DNA of 64,000 nucleotides from Gammaproteobacteria bacterium (GTDB taxonomy: Bacteria; Pseudomonadota; Gammaproteobacteria; Steroidobacterales; GCA-2729495). Shown in pieces: positions 24,383 through 34,337 of this stretch. Positions within the stretch are counted from its first letter, which is position 1. Every line of letters starts with the position of its first letter. A model generated the notes under the pieces. That model made no database searches, was not told where the DNA came from, and saw nothing but the letters and a program-made list of their open reading frames with translations. The stretch spans positions 186,001 through 250,000 of the forward strand of contig JAUHYQ010000002.1 in the NCBI GenBank assembly GCA_030426355.1. The letters run 5' to 3'. Made by a program: the position numbers and the translations under genes.

Positions 24383-27226
24383 CTAGTCGCCGAAGCGGTA
24401 GACGAGTTCGATACCGTAGGCGCGGCCGAAGGCGGGGGAAACTGAGTTCATTTCCGGCCCTGTTCCTGGGTTGAAATTGTTAACACCCCAATAGGGTGGC
24501 GCGCCTACTGCAGGTATACCTACCGGTCCGCCCGCGTTATTCAGTTCAAACCCGTTTGCCCATGTGGGGCCAGTGATCACAGGGAAACCAAAAATACCCG
24601 TCGGCGTAGTGTCGTCCAGAATATTGTTGACGTAGGCCGTAATTGTCCAGTCTGCAGATTCCAGCCCCAGCCTGCCGTTCCAGCGTTTACGGTTTTGGAA
24701 TTTGGTAAAATTGTTGGATTCAGCATAGCGGTCGGTTTCCAGCACAAAGTCGGTGCGTGCAAACCACTCCAGTGTTTCAGGGCCGTCCAGCAAGTTCAGT
24801 GTTACTTCATTGCCGTAGTTCAGGCCGAAAATGAAGGAATGCTTGGGTGATCCTGGCAGACGCAGCCCTTTGGAGTTATTTGCCGATTCGTCGTAAATGA
24901 GTTCGCCGTTTTCGTCGCGCTGTGGCAGCCCGTTCGGCGCTAGTAACAGTCCCACGCCGGTAAATTGCGCCAGTCCTTCACTGTTATATTCTCTGAACGT
25001 GTTATTCGCCAAGCCCCAAGAAAACTGGCCGGTCAGGTTTTCTGTGAAAATAAAGCTGGTTTCCAGTTCGGCGCCCCATACCTTACTTTTGCCAGAGTTC
25101 ACGTTGATCTGTGTGAGCGTGCCGCCAATTAAGACATTCTCTGACACCGCCTGATTAGTCCAGTTGATATAGAACACCGAGAGGTTTGCGGTAAGACGAC
25201 GATCCAAAAAGCTTTGCTTTGTGCCCAATTCATATGTCCAGGCTTTTTCCGGTTTGATGATAGTGCGCCCATTGTCGGGTTTGTTGAATTCGTCAATAGA
25301 AGAGCATGGGTCTGCCGTTGTGCGGAAATAGGCCAGCACAAATTCTGCGGGTTTGTCGCCCTTGGCAGCAAGTGCGTAATATGTGGCAGTCTCTTCCGGC
25401 TGATAGGTCAGCGTAAAGCGCGGAGACAAAGCTTTAACAGTGCTTTCGCCCCTGTTCGTTAATCCAAAGTTTGGGCTGGAAATGTCTGCACATGCTACGC
25501 CCGCATCAATATCGCGATCTTCTTTAGCCCAGCGCGCTTCAGTGGCAAAGATCAATTCATCATTAATGTCGTATTCCAGCGATCCAAATACCGCGTAATT
25601 CTTAATATTCTGCGTTAAAGGCTTGGCTGTGAACTGTGCCTGTCCCGGGCCGGGGAAACGGCGCTGGAAGCTCTCGCGATCCTGTTCAAAATAGTTCACG
25701 CCAAACATGCCTCTTAATGGGGCATCCACAGGACTTTCTACCCGTGATTCGAAGCTGTAATCTTCCCACTTGGCTTTCTCCATCATGTGAAATAAGCCAG
25801 TATTCAGAATGGGTCGGCGCTCGGTACGGTCCAGATCATAAACCTGATCGAAGTCATCATTGTTGTAGGCAATTCGTGACAGCCAGGTCCAGTCGCCATA
25901 ATCCTGTTCCCATTGTGTTAGCAGTCGCGTCGTGCTCCGTCGCGTTCCGGGTTGGGCCGGTGCTGCTATGCAGTCGAGTCCGGAGCCGCCAAGGCAAGTC
26001 GGGTTAAACGACGGGTTACCCAGCGACTGGGCATAGTTAATACCGTCATAGAAGTCCGGCAGGTTGTACCTCGCCTCGCGTCGCGCACCTTCCATGGGCA
26101 GGGTATAGGCGATGCCGGGCGTGAAACCGGGAACCGGCGGAAACAAAAAGCCCGGCTCATAAAGTTCTGCCCCATTTGAGCCAACATTGAAAGACGGGTT
26201 GCTCGGGTTGAACGGGTTGGCAGCAAAGTAGCTGACACGGTCTGGATCGAGCGTGCCGCAGAAGGCGCCCGCTGAGGTCGTGAACCAGACTTCATCCGAG
26301 TTATCCTCCGTACCCGGATTGCCGATGGTTGGCAGGTAACAGTTCAGTTCACCGGTTTCCTGTATGAGCTGCACATAATGATCGTCATTACCCTTGGTGA
26401 AGCTGGCCTTGAAGGTGACTTCCGTTTCGTCGGTGGGTGTCCACAGGAATTTCAGTGCCACGTCCTTGGTATCGGTGCCGCCAAGATGCGAGTTGTCACC
26501 CCGGGTGGGGGCTGTTAGTGGCGCTGCCAGATGTATGGGCGCCTGACCCAGTTTGAGGCTGTTACGATATTCGCCACCGTAAGTATCCCAGGAGGCCGAC
26601 GCAAAATAGTAGAGGGTGTCCTGAATTGCGGGGCCGCTGGCCCAGCCGCTCACGGTTGCTGAATCAAAACTACCGACGCTGGATTTGACCTGACCGGTGA
26701 ATTCATTGGTGGGTTTGCGCGTTACGTAGTTGACGGCGCCGGCAAAGGTGGCCCGACCGAACTGCGCGGACTGCGGGCCGCGCAGAATTTCTACCCGTGC
26801 AATTGGGCCCAGCGTGAGGGTCTGAATACTGCCGGATACAAAGGCACCGTCAACAAAGTATGACGCATTAGGTGCGGCGCCCGTGGAAGGCGCAGACTGG
26901 CCGCGGATGGTCGGGCGATCCAGCCGACGACCGACCTGTCTTTCGGTGTTGAAGTTGGGCGTAAGTAGTGCGACATCTTCGTTGTCGAAAGCACCGACTT
27001 CTTCAAGTTTTTCGGACGTGAATGCGGTAATGGACAGCGGTACATCCTGCAGGGACTCTTCGCGTTTACGCGCCGTAACGACAATTTCGTCTGCTGAAAG
27101 CTTTGACTTGGCTTTCTTGGGCTCGTCTTCGGTCACCGTATCCTCATCCGCACCCATGGCATTCGTGAGGGTCAAAACGAGAGTGAAGGTCGCGAGCAGC
27201 GCGAACCGGTTAAGTTCCTTAAGCAC
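24383..27226 (-). CDS. TonB-dependent outer-membrane receptor
   Basis: A 947-residue outer-membrane transporter. A signal peptide (LLATFTLVLTLTNAMGADE) precedes a TonB box and plug start (DEIVVTARKREESLQDVP), then plug motifs RPTIRGQ and VEILRGPQSAQFGRATFAGAVNYVTRKP. The rest is a 22-strand beta-barrel of alternating hydrophobic strands ending in GIELVYRFGD. Such receptors import scarce or large substrates using the TonB-ExbBD energy system. It resembles the large receptors that flank aromatic or polycyclic catabolic genes in aerobic proteobacteria, but no siderophore, vitamin or sugar substrate can be read from the sequence. A strong terminator follows at 24315-24344. Confidence 0.93.
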   Translation of the reverse strand: MLKELNRFALLATFTLVLTLTNAMGADEDTVTEDEPKKAKSKLSADEIVVTARKREESLQDVPLSITAFTSEKLEEVGAFDNEDVALLTPNFNTERQVGRRLDRPTIRGQSAPSTGAAPNASYFVDGAFVSGSIQTLTLGPIARVEILRGPQSAQFGRATFAGAVNYVTRKPTNEFTGQVKSSVGSFDSATVSGWASGPAIQDTLYYFASASWDTYGGEYRNSLKLGQAPIHLAAPLTAPTRGDNSHLGGTDTKDVALKFLWTPTDETEVTFKASFTKGNDDHYVQLIQETGELNCYLPTIGNPGTEDNSDEVWFTTSAGAFCGTLDPDRVSYFAANPFNPSNPSFNVGSNGAELYEPGFLFPPVPGFTPGIAYTLPMEGARREARYNLPDFYDGINYAQSLGNPSFNPTCLGGSGLDCIAAPAQPGTRRSTTRLLTQWEQDYGDWTWLSRIAYNNDDFDQVYDLDRTERRPILNTGLFHMMEKAKWEDYSFESRVESPVDAPLRGMFGVNYFEQDRESFQRRFPGPGQAQFTAKPLTQNIKNYAVFGSLEYDINDELIFATEARWAKEDRDIDAGVACADISSPNFGLTNRGESTVKALSPRFTLTYQPEETATYYALAAKGDKPAEFVLAYFRTTADPCSSIDEFNKPDNGRTIIKPEKAWTYELGTKQSFLDRRLTANLSVFYINWTNQAVSENVLIGGTLTQINVNSGKSKVWGAELETSFIFTENLTGQFSWGLANNTFREYNSEGLAQFTGVGLLLAPNGLPQRDENGELIYDESANNSKGLRLPGSPKHSFIFGLNYGNEVTLNLLDGPETLEWFARTDFVLETDRYAESNNFTKFQNRKRWNGRLGLESADWTITAYVNNILDDTTPTGIFGFPVITGPTWANGFELNNAGGPVGIPAVGAPPYWGVNNFNPGTGPEMNSVSPAFGRAYGIELVYRFGD

Positions 27227-27398
27227 GATATTTCCCCCGTTTGGCTCGTAATGCGACGGCCAAACAACTTAATTGGTTATGGTGTAAACAGCCTGAATCA
27301 TACAGATATCAAGCCGTTGCGCATACTAGCTATTCGCCAGCGGGGGGACAATATTGCGAATAAAAGCTTTAGAAACAGTTGGTTGCAAATTCGATAGG

Positions 27399-28574
27399 CT
27401 AGCTGACCTTGGAAAGCTTGCGCTCGTCTCGATTAGCGACCAGCGGAATGGACTCGATCACCCAGTTTTTTGACGTGCGCCGCGCCGGTGATGGGATCGC
27501 AAACGCAGTGTCTTTGCCATTGCGGCGGTTGAACTCCTCGAGGTCAATGCGCCAGCCGGCATTGTCGAATTTCTCAAGCCATTCCCGGTAAGCAACGATG
27601 GCTTTGTCAGCCGGCATCAGCACTTCCTTGGTGTTGCTGATGGGAGTTTGGGTTGGATAAACATGACCCATGATGTCTATATCCTGCTTCGCAATCTCTT
27701 TGTTGCGCGCGTGAATAGGCCCGTCGTGTTTGGGGTCCAGCATAAAGTTGCGCATGTTCAGGAAGAAGATGCGGGTGCGCGTTTCATCAACCGGTTGCTC
27801 GAAGAAGTACTGACGGAAGCCCATGTCCGGTGAAGGGTTAATGTAAGTTGCCACAGTGTTCGGGCCGTAGGTTCCGCTGCCCGCCCAAAGATCGCCCGCT
27901 TCCGTGCGTGTGTCGCCCCAGTTCTCTTTCTTCAGCGGGGGTGCTTCAAAGCGATGCATGAACCACATGCCCCAGCCTTGCATATGATCCTCTACATCGT
28001 AGTCGCGCACGTGGTAAGTGTCGCGATTCATGGCGGTAAAGCCGTGGGTGGGATGCACAAACTCGTTATGCGCCGGGTCAAGAGCGTTTTCAATGGAACG
28101 TTCGTAGTAATAGTCGATGTCCAGAACCAGCACGCTATTGGCGCGCCATTTAGGATCGTCATATTCCTCGACATTCAGCAGCGGCGGGCGCTCTTCTTCA
28201 GGCAGGTCACCAAGAAACGCGAAAACGATGCCGTATCTTTCCTCGGTCGGATACGCATCGACTTTTGCACGCGCCGGCGGTTTGGTGCCGTAGCCGATGG
28301 AGGGAATGTTTTTGCACTCGCCGTCTGCGCCAAATTCCCATCCGTGGTAGGGGCATACAACGCAGTTGTTTACCAGGCGCGGCACAGCCGGGCCCGCCGA
28401 CCATGCGCCGCCCAGTGAGCCGCCGCGATGCACGCAGGTATCGCTCAGCACCGCTGCGGTCCCATCCTCACTGCGAAAGGCCACCAGGTTGACGCCCAGC
28501 ACCTTGACCTTCTCGGGCTTGTCCATAGAGAGGTCTTCGCTGCGGATGATCGGATACCAGAAATTGATGTACAT
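27399..28574 (-). CDS. Rieske non-haem iron oxygenase (paralogue A)
   Basis: A 391-residue oxygenase alpha subunit. The Rieske [2Fe-2S] ligands are Cys47 and His49 (TCVHRGGSLG) and Cys74 and His77 (CPYHGWEFG). The mononuclear iron site is in ENALDPAHNEFVH, with His169 and His174. An oxygenase of this type needs a ferredoxin/reductase partner, and none is nearby. It shares its first eight residues, MYINFWYP, and overall layout with the enzyme at 34338-35486, so the two are paralogues. AGGAGAT precedes the ATG. Possible roles are mono-oxygenation of a ring, O-demethylation or steroid-type hydroxylation; the substrate is not known. Confidence 0.9.
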   Translation of the reverse strand: MYINFWYPIIRSEDLSMDKPEKVKVLGVNLVAFRSEDGTAAVLSDTCVHRGGSLGGAWSAGPAVPRLVNNCVVCPYHGWEFGADGECKNIPSIGYGTKPPARAKVDAYPTEERYGIVFAFLGDLPEEERPPLLNVEEYDDPKWRANSVLVLDIDYYYERSIENALDPAHNEFVHPTHGFTAMNRDTYHVRDYDVEDHMQGWGMWFMHRFEAPPLKKENWGDTRTEAGDLWAGSGTYGPNTVATYINPSPDMGFRQYFFEQPVDETRTRIFFLNMRNFMLDPKHDGPIHARNKEIAKQDIDIMGHVYPTQTPISNTKEVLMPADKAIVAYREWLEKFDNAGWRIDLEEFNRRNGKDTAFAIPSPARRTSKNWVIESIPLVANRDERKLSKVS

Positions 28575-28669
28575 GCTTATCTCCTCAGGACGCGCACAAG
28601 GTTAACGTGGCGCAAGTTTGAGGGCTGATATTCCGGATGCAGTGGTTCAGGGTCTATGCGTATAGATAC

Positions 28670-29878
28670 TTATTCGTAGCGCAGCGCTTCGATTGGATCG
28701 AGTCCAGCTGCCTTGCGGGCCGGCAGCAGGCCGAAAATCAGGCCAACACCTGCACTGAACCCGAATGCCAACAGTATGGCTGAAACGGACAATGGCGTGG
28801 ACCATCCTGCCAGGGATGCCATCAACATCGCGGCGCTTGCGCCCAGGGCAATGCCGATCGCACCGCCAACCAGGCACAGTGCCATGGCTTCAATCAGAAA
28901 TTGCAGCAGAATGTTTGTGCGCGTCGCGCCGAGCGCCTTGCGGATACCGATCTCGCGGGTTCTTTCCGTGACAGTTACCAGCATGATGTTCATGATGCCG
29001 ATGCCGCCAACTATCAGGCTTATTCCCGCAATGCCGGCCAACAGGTAAGAGAATATTTCCGCCGCTTCCTGCTGCATGGACAAAAATTGTTTACTGTCGC
29101 TCAGAGTGAAGTCATTTTTGCCCCCGGGAATGATCTGATGTTCCCGACGCATGACGCGCTCTACATCAATAATTGCGATGTCCATGGGCACGTCAGGACT
29201 AATTTGCACGCCAATGGAGTTAAGGTCTTTATTGCCGGTTAGGCGGGCTTGCGCGGTATTGAGCGGAACCCAGACGTATTCATCCCGGTTGCCGAACCCG
29301 ATCGTGCCCTTGGGTTCAAATATGCCAATGATCTTGAACGATGTGCCCTTGATAAGCAGATCCTGGCCGATGATCATTTCCGGTGCTGTTTCTAGTGAGC
29401 CGGGGAGGTCGCCACCAATGACCGCAACACGTTCCTTGGCCTGATTTTCCGCCCTGGTGAACATGCGGCCATACATCAATTCATATTTTTGCACGCTATC
29501 GTAATTGGGGGTCGTGCCCACTACCGTAACAGTGCGGTTCTTGTTACCCATCTTGATGGGAATCTGTCCGGAAGTCTCGGGTACGACTGCGGTAGCCGCT
29601 TCTACATCGCGCTCAATAGCAGCAGCGTCGTCCAGATTCAGCTTGATGTCGCCCTTTTCGACTCCGCGAAACAAGTGTGAACCCGATCGCACAGACAGGA
29701 TATTGCCGCCCAGATTTTCCAGTTGCTCATTCACAGCCCTTTGCGCACCGGTGCCCAACGCGACCATGGCGATCACGGCGGCAACACCGATAATGATGCC
29801 CAGCATGGTCAGTACCGCGCGAAAAAAATTCGCCCGGATAGACTGCAGTGCGACGATGATCATTTCCCAGCCGAGCAT
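28670..29878 (-). CDS. MacB-like ABC transporter permease (FtsX family)
   Basis: A 402-residue permease with the MacB/FtsX arrangement: one N-terminal membrane helix (FFRAVLTMLGIIIGVAAVIAMVALG), a large periplasmic domain of about 220 residues, and three C-terminal helices with VTERTREIGIRKALGATRTNIL between the first two. MacB systems use ATP in the cytoplasm to drive periplasmic mechanotransmission and export of peptides, lipids, siderophores or macrolides. Here the nucleotide-binding subunit is a separate gene (31313-32041), as in LolCDE-like systems. It is last in a three-gene operon with the adaptor and ATPase, 31 bases downstream of the adaptor. Confidence 0.9.
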   Translation of the reverse strand: MLGWEMIIVALQSIRANFFRAVLTMLGIIIGVAAVIAMVALGTGAQRAVNEQLENLGGNILSVRSGSHLFRGVEKGDIKLNLDDAAAIERDVEAATAVVPETSGQIPIKMGNKNRTVTVVGTTPNYDSVQKYELMYGRMFTRAENQAKERVAVIGGDLPGSLETAPEMIIGQDLLIKGTSFKIIGIFEPKGTIGFGNRDEYVWVPLNTAQARLTGNKDLNSIGVQISPDVPMDIAIIDVERVMRREHQIIPGGKNDFTLSDSKQFLSMQQEAAEIFSYLLAGIAGISLIVGGIGIMNIMLVTVTERTREIGIRKALGATRTNILLQFLIEAMALCLVGGAIGIALGASAAMLMASLAGWSTPLSVSAILLAFGFSAGVGLIFGLLPARKAAGLDPIEALRYE

Positions 29879-29909
29879 TTTCGTTCTCTCACAAAGTTAA
29901 TGCGACAAA

Positions 29910-31316
29910 TCAGTTGCGGGATCTCATGCCAGGCATTCCGATGGCGCCGCCCATCCATTTCTTGAAACGGTCTTGCGACATGATCAGATCAGAACTGGGC
30001 AGCAACAAGATTTGATCGCCATCGGTTACCCCGGATACCACTTCACTGTAATCAAGGTCGGTCAAACCCGCGACTATATTTTTAGCCACCGGTTCGCCAT
30101 CTTGCAGCACGAACAGCCAGTATGTACCACCAAACTGATAGCCCTGACCGGTCGGTCCCTGAGCTGCCGCGGGCCTTCCGGTGCGCGTGCCTGACGGACG
30201 TCGAGCACCCTCCGGTCGAGCACCCTCCGGTCGAGCACCCTCCGGCCGGGCAGGTCGGGTAGTGGCGGGCCGCCCGCCAGCCTGATTTTCGGCCGCGCCA
30301 GCGCCAGCAGCTTCACTCGCGCCTGAAACCATGTCGGGCACATCCATGCCACTGCTGCGCAATTGTTCCCGAATGACGCTTTCATCCATGTCCATGAACA
30401 TCGCTGCGGCGCTAATATCGCGTGGTGTTCGCAGCGCGATTGTCGGAACGGCGGCGACCCCGTAGCGACTGGCGATATCCACGTGAACCTCAGCGTTCAT
30501 GCCGGGTTTCAGCAGACGGCTTTCGTTATCAATAGTGATAATAACGGCAAACAGCGTGACAGCTTCTTCATCCTCGGCTTTGGGTTCAACTTTCAGCACG
30601 GTACCTGCAAAAGGTTGGTTGGGATAGGCGGCGACGGTCACTCTCGCATTCTGACCAGGCAGGATTTTGCCGATATCGGTTTCATCAACCAGCGCGCGCA
30701 CCTGTACCGAGCGTAAATCCGCCATGGTTAATAGCACCGTGCCGCCGCCTACGTCCTGGGTGGGTGACGAAATAACCTGGCCGACTTCCACAGTACGGGA
30801 AATAACGGTGCCCTTGATGGGAGCCCGTACTTCAGTGTCGTCGAGCGCAATGCGTGCATTTTCTACCGCAACTTCAGAGCGCACAACTTCAGCCTTGGCG
30901 TTTGCATATTCCAGAATGCTTTGTTCGAAATCGACTTCGTTCAATGTGCGTGACTTGAACAATGACTCCGCGCGGTCGCGCTGGGTCTTTGCAATGTCGC
31001 GTCGTGCCCGGGCAGCTTCAAGTTCAGCAACTGCCTGTGACAGCGCATTTCGCGGTGTGCGTTTGTCAATTTGTACCAGCAGGTCATTGGCATTGACCAC
31101 GCTGCCGGTTTCTGCAGCCATCTCCAGAACTTCGCCGGATGCCTTGGATTTCAGCTCCACTGTGGTTACCGGTTCAATAATTCCTGCCGCCTGCACCGCG
31201 ACAACAATATCGCGGGTGACCACGTCGGCAACGTTCCAAGTGCGCTCGGTGCTTTCCTGAGCGCAACCTCCAATCATGGCCATGATTACCAGAATAATAC
31301 TTGCTTTAGCTTTCAC
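29910..31316 (-). CDS. MacA-like periplasmic adaptor (HlyD/RND membrane-fusion family), probable lipoprotein
   Basis: A 468-residue adaptor protein. A signal ending in MIGGC (Cys18) suggests lipid anchoring. The barrel-sandwich lipoyl-like halves surround an alpha-hairpin ([33 protein letters not shown]), followed by the beta-barrel ([25 protein letters not shown]). Adaptors of this type link an inner-membrane MacB permease to an outer-membrane channel of the TolC family; no such channel is in view. A disordered Gly/Ala/Pro/Arg segment of about 60 residues near residues 340-400 includes three tandem PEGAR units and interrupts the membrane-proximal domain. The start is GTG, overlapping the ATPase stop. 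Confidence 0.88.
   Translation of the reverse strand: MKAKASIILVIMAMIGGCAQESTERTWNVADVVTRDIVVAVQAAGIIEPVTTVELKSKASGEVLEMAAETGSVVNANDLLVQIDKRTPRNALSQAVAELEAARARRDIAKTQRDRAESLFKSRTLNEVDFEQSILEYANAKAEVVRSEVAVENARIALDDTEVRAPIKGTVISRTVEVGQVISSPTQDVGGGTVLLTMADLRSVQVRALVDETDIGKILPGQNARVTVAAYPNQPFAGTVLKVEPKAEDEEAVTLFAVIITIDNESRLLKPGMNAEVHVDIASRYGVAAVPTIALRTPRDISAAAMFMDMDESVIREQLRSSGMDVPDMVSGASEAAGAGAAENQAGGRPATTRPARPEGARPEGARPEGARRPSGTRTGRPAAAQGPTGQGYQFGGTYWLFVLQDGEPVAKNIVAGLTDLDYSEVVSGVTDGDQILLLPSSDLIMSQDRFKKWMGGAIGMPGMRSRN
30201..30245. repeat. Three tandem copies of a 15-bp repeat
   Basis: TCGAGCACCCTCCGG occurs three times head to tail with no mismatch, inside the adaptor gene. On the coding (minus) strand it encodes three PEGAR pentapeptides in a low-complexity linker. 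Because the unit is a multiple of three, copy-number change would alter linker length without breaking the frame. Confidence 0.95.
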
Positions 31317-32041
31317 TGCACTGCTTCCCGAGATAGGTTGGACTTGCCCGTGTCGATAGCGATCTGGCCATCGAGCAAGTGTATTTGTCGTTGCGCATGT
31401 TCCGCGATATCGGCTTCATGCGTTACCAAAATAATAGTCTGGCCCGCCGCGTGAAGCTGATCGAACAGCGCCATGATTTCATGGCCGGTTTTGGAGTCGA
31501 GATTGCCGGTCGGTTCATCTGCCAGCAGTATGCTTGGTTCGGTAACCAGAGCACGGGCGACCGCAACACGCTGCCTCTGTCCTCCCGACATTTCGCCGGG
31601 TTTGTGATATGCGCGCTCCGTAAGTCCGACCTGCTGCAAGGCCTTTTCCGCACGCGCAAGTCGCTCAGTTCTTTTTAACCCGGTATATATAAGTGGCAGC
31701 TCTACATTATGCAGGGCGGTAGCGCGTGCCAGCAGGTTAAAAGTTTGAAAGACGAAACCGATCTCACGGTTGCGGATACGGGCAAGTTGGGTATCGGACA
31801 TACCGGCTGTCTCTGTGCCGTTCAGCGCGTAGCTGCCGCCGCTGGGGCTGTCGAGACAGCCAATCATGTTCATCAGGGTGGTTTTCCCCGAACCGGAAGG
31901 GCCCATTATCGCCACATATTCATTAGGGAAGATATCAAGATCCACACTGCGCAGGGCTTCAATAGTGGTGTCACCCATCTGGTATCTGCGGCTGAGGTCG
32001 CGGATTCGAATAAGCGACGGATTTTGCTTTGCTGTGTTCAT
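31313..32041 (-). CDS. MacB/LolD-type ABC transporter ATP-binding protein
   Basis: A 242-residue ABC ATPase. Walker A is [10 protein letters not shown], the Q-loop is in [11 protein letters not shown], the signature is [15 protein letters not shown], Walker B is [13 protein letters not shown] and the H-loop is in [13 protein letters not shown] is typical of the MacB/LolD/FtsE group. It powers the permease encoded at 28670-29878 and is the first of the three genes, overlapping the adaptor by four bases. Confidence 0.95.
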   Translation of the reverse strand: MNTAKQNPSLIRIRDLSRRYQMGDTTIEALRSVDLDIFPNEYVAIMGPSGSGKTTLMNMIGCLDSPSGGSYALNGTETAGMSDTQLARIRNREIGFVFQTFNLLARATALHNVELPLIYTGLKRTERLARAEKALQQVGLTERAYHKPGEMSGGQRQRVAVARALVTEPSILLADEPTGNLDSKTGHEIMALFDQLHAAGQTIILVTHEADIAEHAQRQIHLLDGQIAIDTGKSNLSREAVQ

Positions 32042-32155
32042 TAGCTTCTTATTTTCTCACCGATCAGGCCTGCGATTTGTAGCAATTTGTATCAGGTCGG
32101 AATATGTACAGTTGACAGCGGCGGGAGGCTGCGCGAAATGGCCGGTTCTGTATTT

Positions 32156-34306
32156 CTAGCCGCCGATACCGCGGCTGTTAAGCCACTGCGACACACGCAG
32201 GAGTCGGCTGGATAGATGGGCTTTACGCCAATTCCCGGCTGCAAATTTGTTGGCTTCGGCAAAGGTGGGGTAAATATGCACCGTGCCGAGAATTTTGCTC
32301 AGGCCCAGGCCATTGCGCATCGCCAGCGCGTATTCGCTCATGATGTCGGCAGCGTGCGGCCCGACGATGGTTACTCCCAGTATCTTGTCATTGCCCGGGG
32401 GTGTCAGCACGCGCACGAAACCTTTGGCATCGCCGTCTGCAATGGCACGGTCCAGGTCATCGATACCGTACTCGGTAAGTTCGTAGCCAATGTTTTGAGC
32501 CCTGGCCTGCTGTTCGTTGATGCCCAAGCTGGCCACTTCGGGATCACAGAATACCGCGCGCGGAATTACTGTGTAGTCGACGCGGAACTTCCACCACCGT
32601 CCGAACAGGGCATTCATAGCTGCGTACCACGCCTGATGGGCGGCTGCATGGGTCAGTTGCCACGGCCCGGCAACGTCGCCGCACGCATATATGTTCGGGT
32701 AAACAGTTTGCAACGATTCGTTGACTGCCACCGTGCCGTTACTGTTAATTTCAATGCCCAGCTGTTCCAGGTTGAGGCCCGCAGTATTGCCGCGTCGTCC
32801 GGCCGCGATCAGAATTGCGTCGAACGGTATGCTGAGTTCACCCGCGGGCGTTTCGCATACCGCGACCGTGTCGCTGGCATTCTTTTCAAAACGAACGATT
32901 TTGATGCCAGTCAGAACACGAATTCCGTCGTCGGCAAACGCACGTTCGAGTTCCTCCGATACGGCTGCGTCTTCCGCTGCAAGCAGTCGTGGCAACATTT
33001 CGGCCACGGTAACTTGTGAGCCCAGACGCGAGAAGGCCTGCGACAATTCGCAGCCAATGGCACCGCCGCCCATCACCAGTAAGCGCGGCGGCAGTGTTTT
33101 CAGCGCCCATAAGCTTTCCGATGTCAGGTAGTCAATTTGGTCAATGCCGGGAATGGGCGGCACCGCCGGACTTCCACCCGAAGCAATGACAATGCTTCGG
33201 GCCGCAATCACGCGTTTTTCCCCACCAAGATCCACTTCCACTTCCCAGGGTGAAAGGAGTTTCGCGCTGCCTGCAACGCAATCGACACCCAGTTTTGTGT
33301 AGCGCTCAACTGAATCGTGCGGTTCGATCGTGCGGATTATCCGCTCCACACGTTGCATAACCGCCCCAAAGTCTATTTCGGCCCCCTGTGTGTGCAGGCC
33401 AAATTCGGCTGCACGGTTTATGTGCGATGCGATGCGCGAAGAGCGAATCAAAGCTTTGCTGGGTATGCAGCCGGTGTTGAGGCAATCACCACCCATTTTT
33501 TCCCGCTCGATCAGTATTACTTTGGCTTTTGCGGCGGCTGCTATATAGGCCGTAACCAGACCCGCCGAACCTGCGCCTATAACGACGAGATTAGCGTCGA
33601 ACTTTTCGGGCTTTGAATACGGCCGGTATAGCCGTGCTAACTGATAACGGTTAACCAAAAAGCGCATGAGCAGCGGAAACAGACCCACCAGAATAAAAGA
33701 GCCCAGCAGGGCAGGTGATAAGATGCCGCGCAGCGATTCGACCTGACTTAACTGGGTGCCGGCATTCACGTACACCAGCGTGGCCGGTAGCATGCCGATT
33801 TGACTGACAATGTAATAGGTGAGCGTCTTGATGCGGGTTAGGCCCATCACCATGTTTATTGCGAAAAACGGCAGCACGGGTACCAGACGCAGCGTGAACA
33901 AATAGAAGGTGCCGTCCTTTTCTATGCCTTGATTAACGCGACCTGCGAAGCCTCTGAAGCGTTGTTCTACGTAATCTCTGAGCAGGTAGCGTGACAACAG
34001 GAAAGCGAGGGTTGCTCCGCAGGAGCTCGCAAAAGAGACGACAACACTCCCTTGGAACAATCCGAAAAGCGCGCCGCCGATCAGAGTCATGACCGCTGCG
34101 CCGGGAATGTTCACTGCGGTTACCAGCACGTAAACCGAAAAATACGCTGCCAGCGCGAATACCGGTCGGCTGGAAACCCAGGCATCTATGTCTGCCTGAC
34201 GAGTCTTGAAATTTTCCAGCGTAATAAAGCTGTGCAGGTCGAGCCAGACGCCTATTGCGATCAAAACGGCGATCAGTGCCAGCCACAATAGCCTGCTTTT
34301 GGTCAT
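32156..34306 (-). CDS. Fusion of TVP38/TMEM64 membrane domain and FAD pyridine nucleotide-disulfide oxidoreductase
   Basis: A 716-residue two-part protein. Residues 1 to about 225 form a TVP38/TMEM64 (SNARE-associated, DedA-like) membrane domain with helices such as FALAAYFSVYVLVTAVNIPGAA and motif LRLVPVLPFFAINMVMG. From about 235 comes a class I disulfide reductase: FAD loop VVIGAGSAGL (241-250), redox pair Cys275 and Cys280 in CLNTGC, NAD(P) loop GGGAIGCELSQAF, and a dimerisation domain near the C-terminus. The reductase part resembles mercuric reductase/lipoamide dehydrogenase. The architecture implies a disulfide or quinone-type reductase held at the membrane, possibly acting on lipid-soluble substrates. 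Function is unproven; the fused pair is the informative feature. Confidence 0.88.
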   Translation of the reverse strand: MTKSRLLWLALIAVLIAIGVWLDLHSFITLENFKTRQADIDAWVSSRPVFALAAYFSVYVLVTAVNIPGAAVMTLIGGALFGLFQGSVVVSFASSCGATLAFLLSRYLLRDYVEQRFRGFAGRVNQGIEKDGTFYLFTLRLVPVLPFFAINMVMGLTRIKTLTYYIVSQIGMLPATLVYVNAGTQLSQVESLRGILSPALLGSFILVGLFPLLMRFLVNRYQLARLYRPYSKPEKFDANLVVIGAGSAGLVTAYIAAAAKAKVILIEREKMGGDCLNTGCIPSKALIRSSRIASHINRAAEFGLHTQGAEIDFGAVMQRVERIIRTIEPHDSVERYTKLGVDCVAGSAKLLSPWEVEVDLGGEKRVIAARSIVIASGGSPAVPPIPGIDQIDYLTSESLWALKTLPPRLLVMGGGAIGCELSQAFSRLGSQVTVAEMLPRLLAAEDAAVSEELERAFADDGIRVLTGIKIVRFEKNASDTVAVCETPAGELSIPFDAILIAAGRRGNTAGLNLEQLGIEINSNGTVAVNESLQTVYPNIYACGDVAGPWQLTHAAAHQAWYAAMNALFGRWWKFRVDYTVIPRAVFCDPEVASLGINEQQARAQNIGYELTEYGIDDLDRAIADGDAKGFVRVLTPPGNDKILGVTIVGPHAADIMSEYALAMRNGLGLSKILGTVHIYPTFAEANKFAAGNWRKAHLSSRLLRVSQWLNSRGIGG

Positions 34307-34337
34307 GGGAGCAGTTTCGCGGTGGTGAAAATCGCGT

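Noticed and set aside
30201-30245. Tandem repeat as the start of a CRISPR array
   Set aside because: The 15-bp units are head to tail without spacers, lie inside a coding frame and encode PEGAR.
32156-34306. Mercuric reductase
   Set aside because: The flavoenzyme half is similar, but no mer regulator or transport genes are nearby, and the fused membrane domain points elsewhere.
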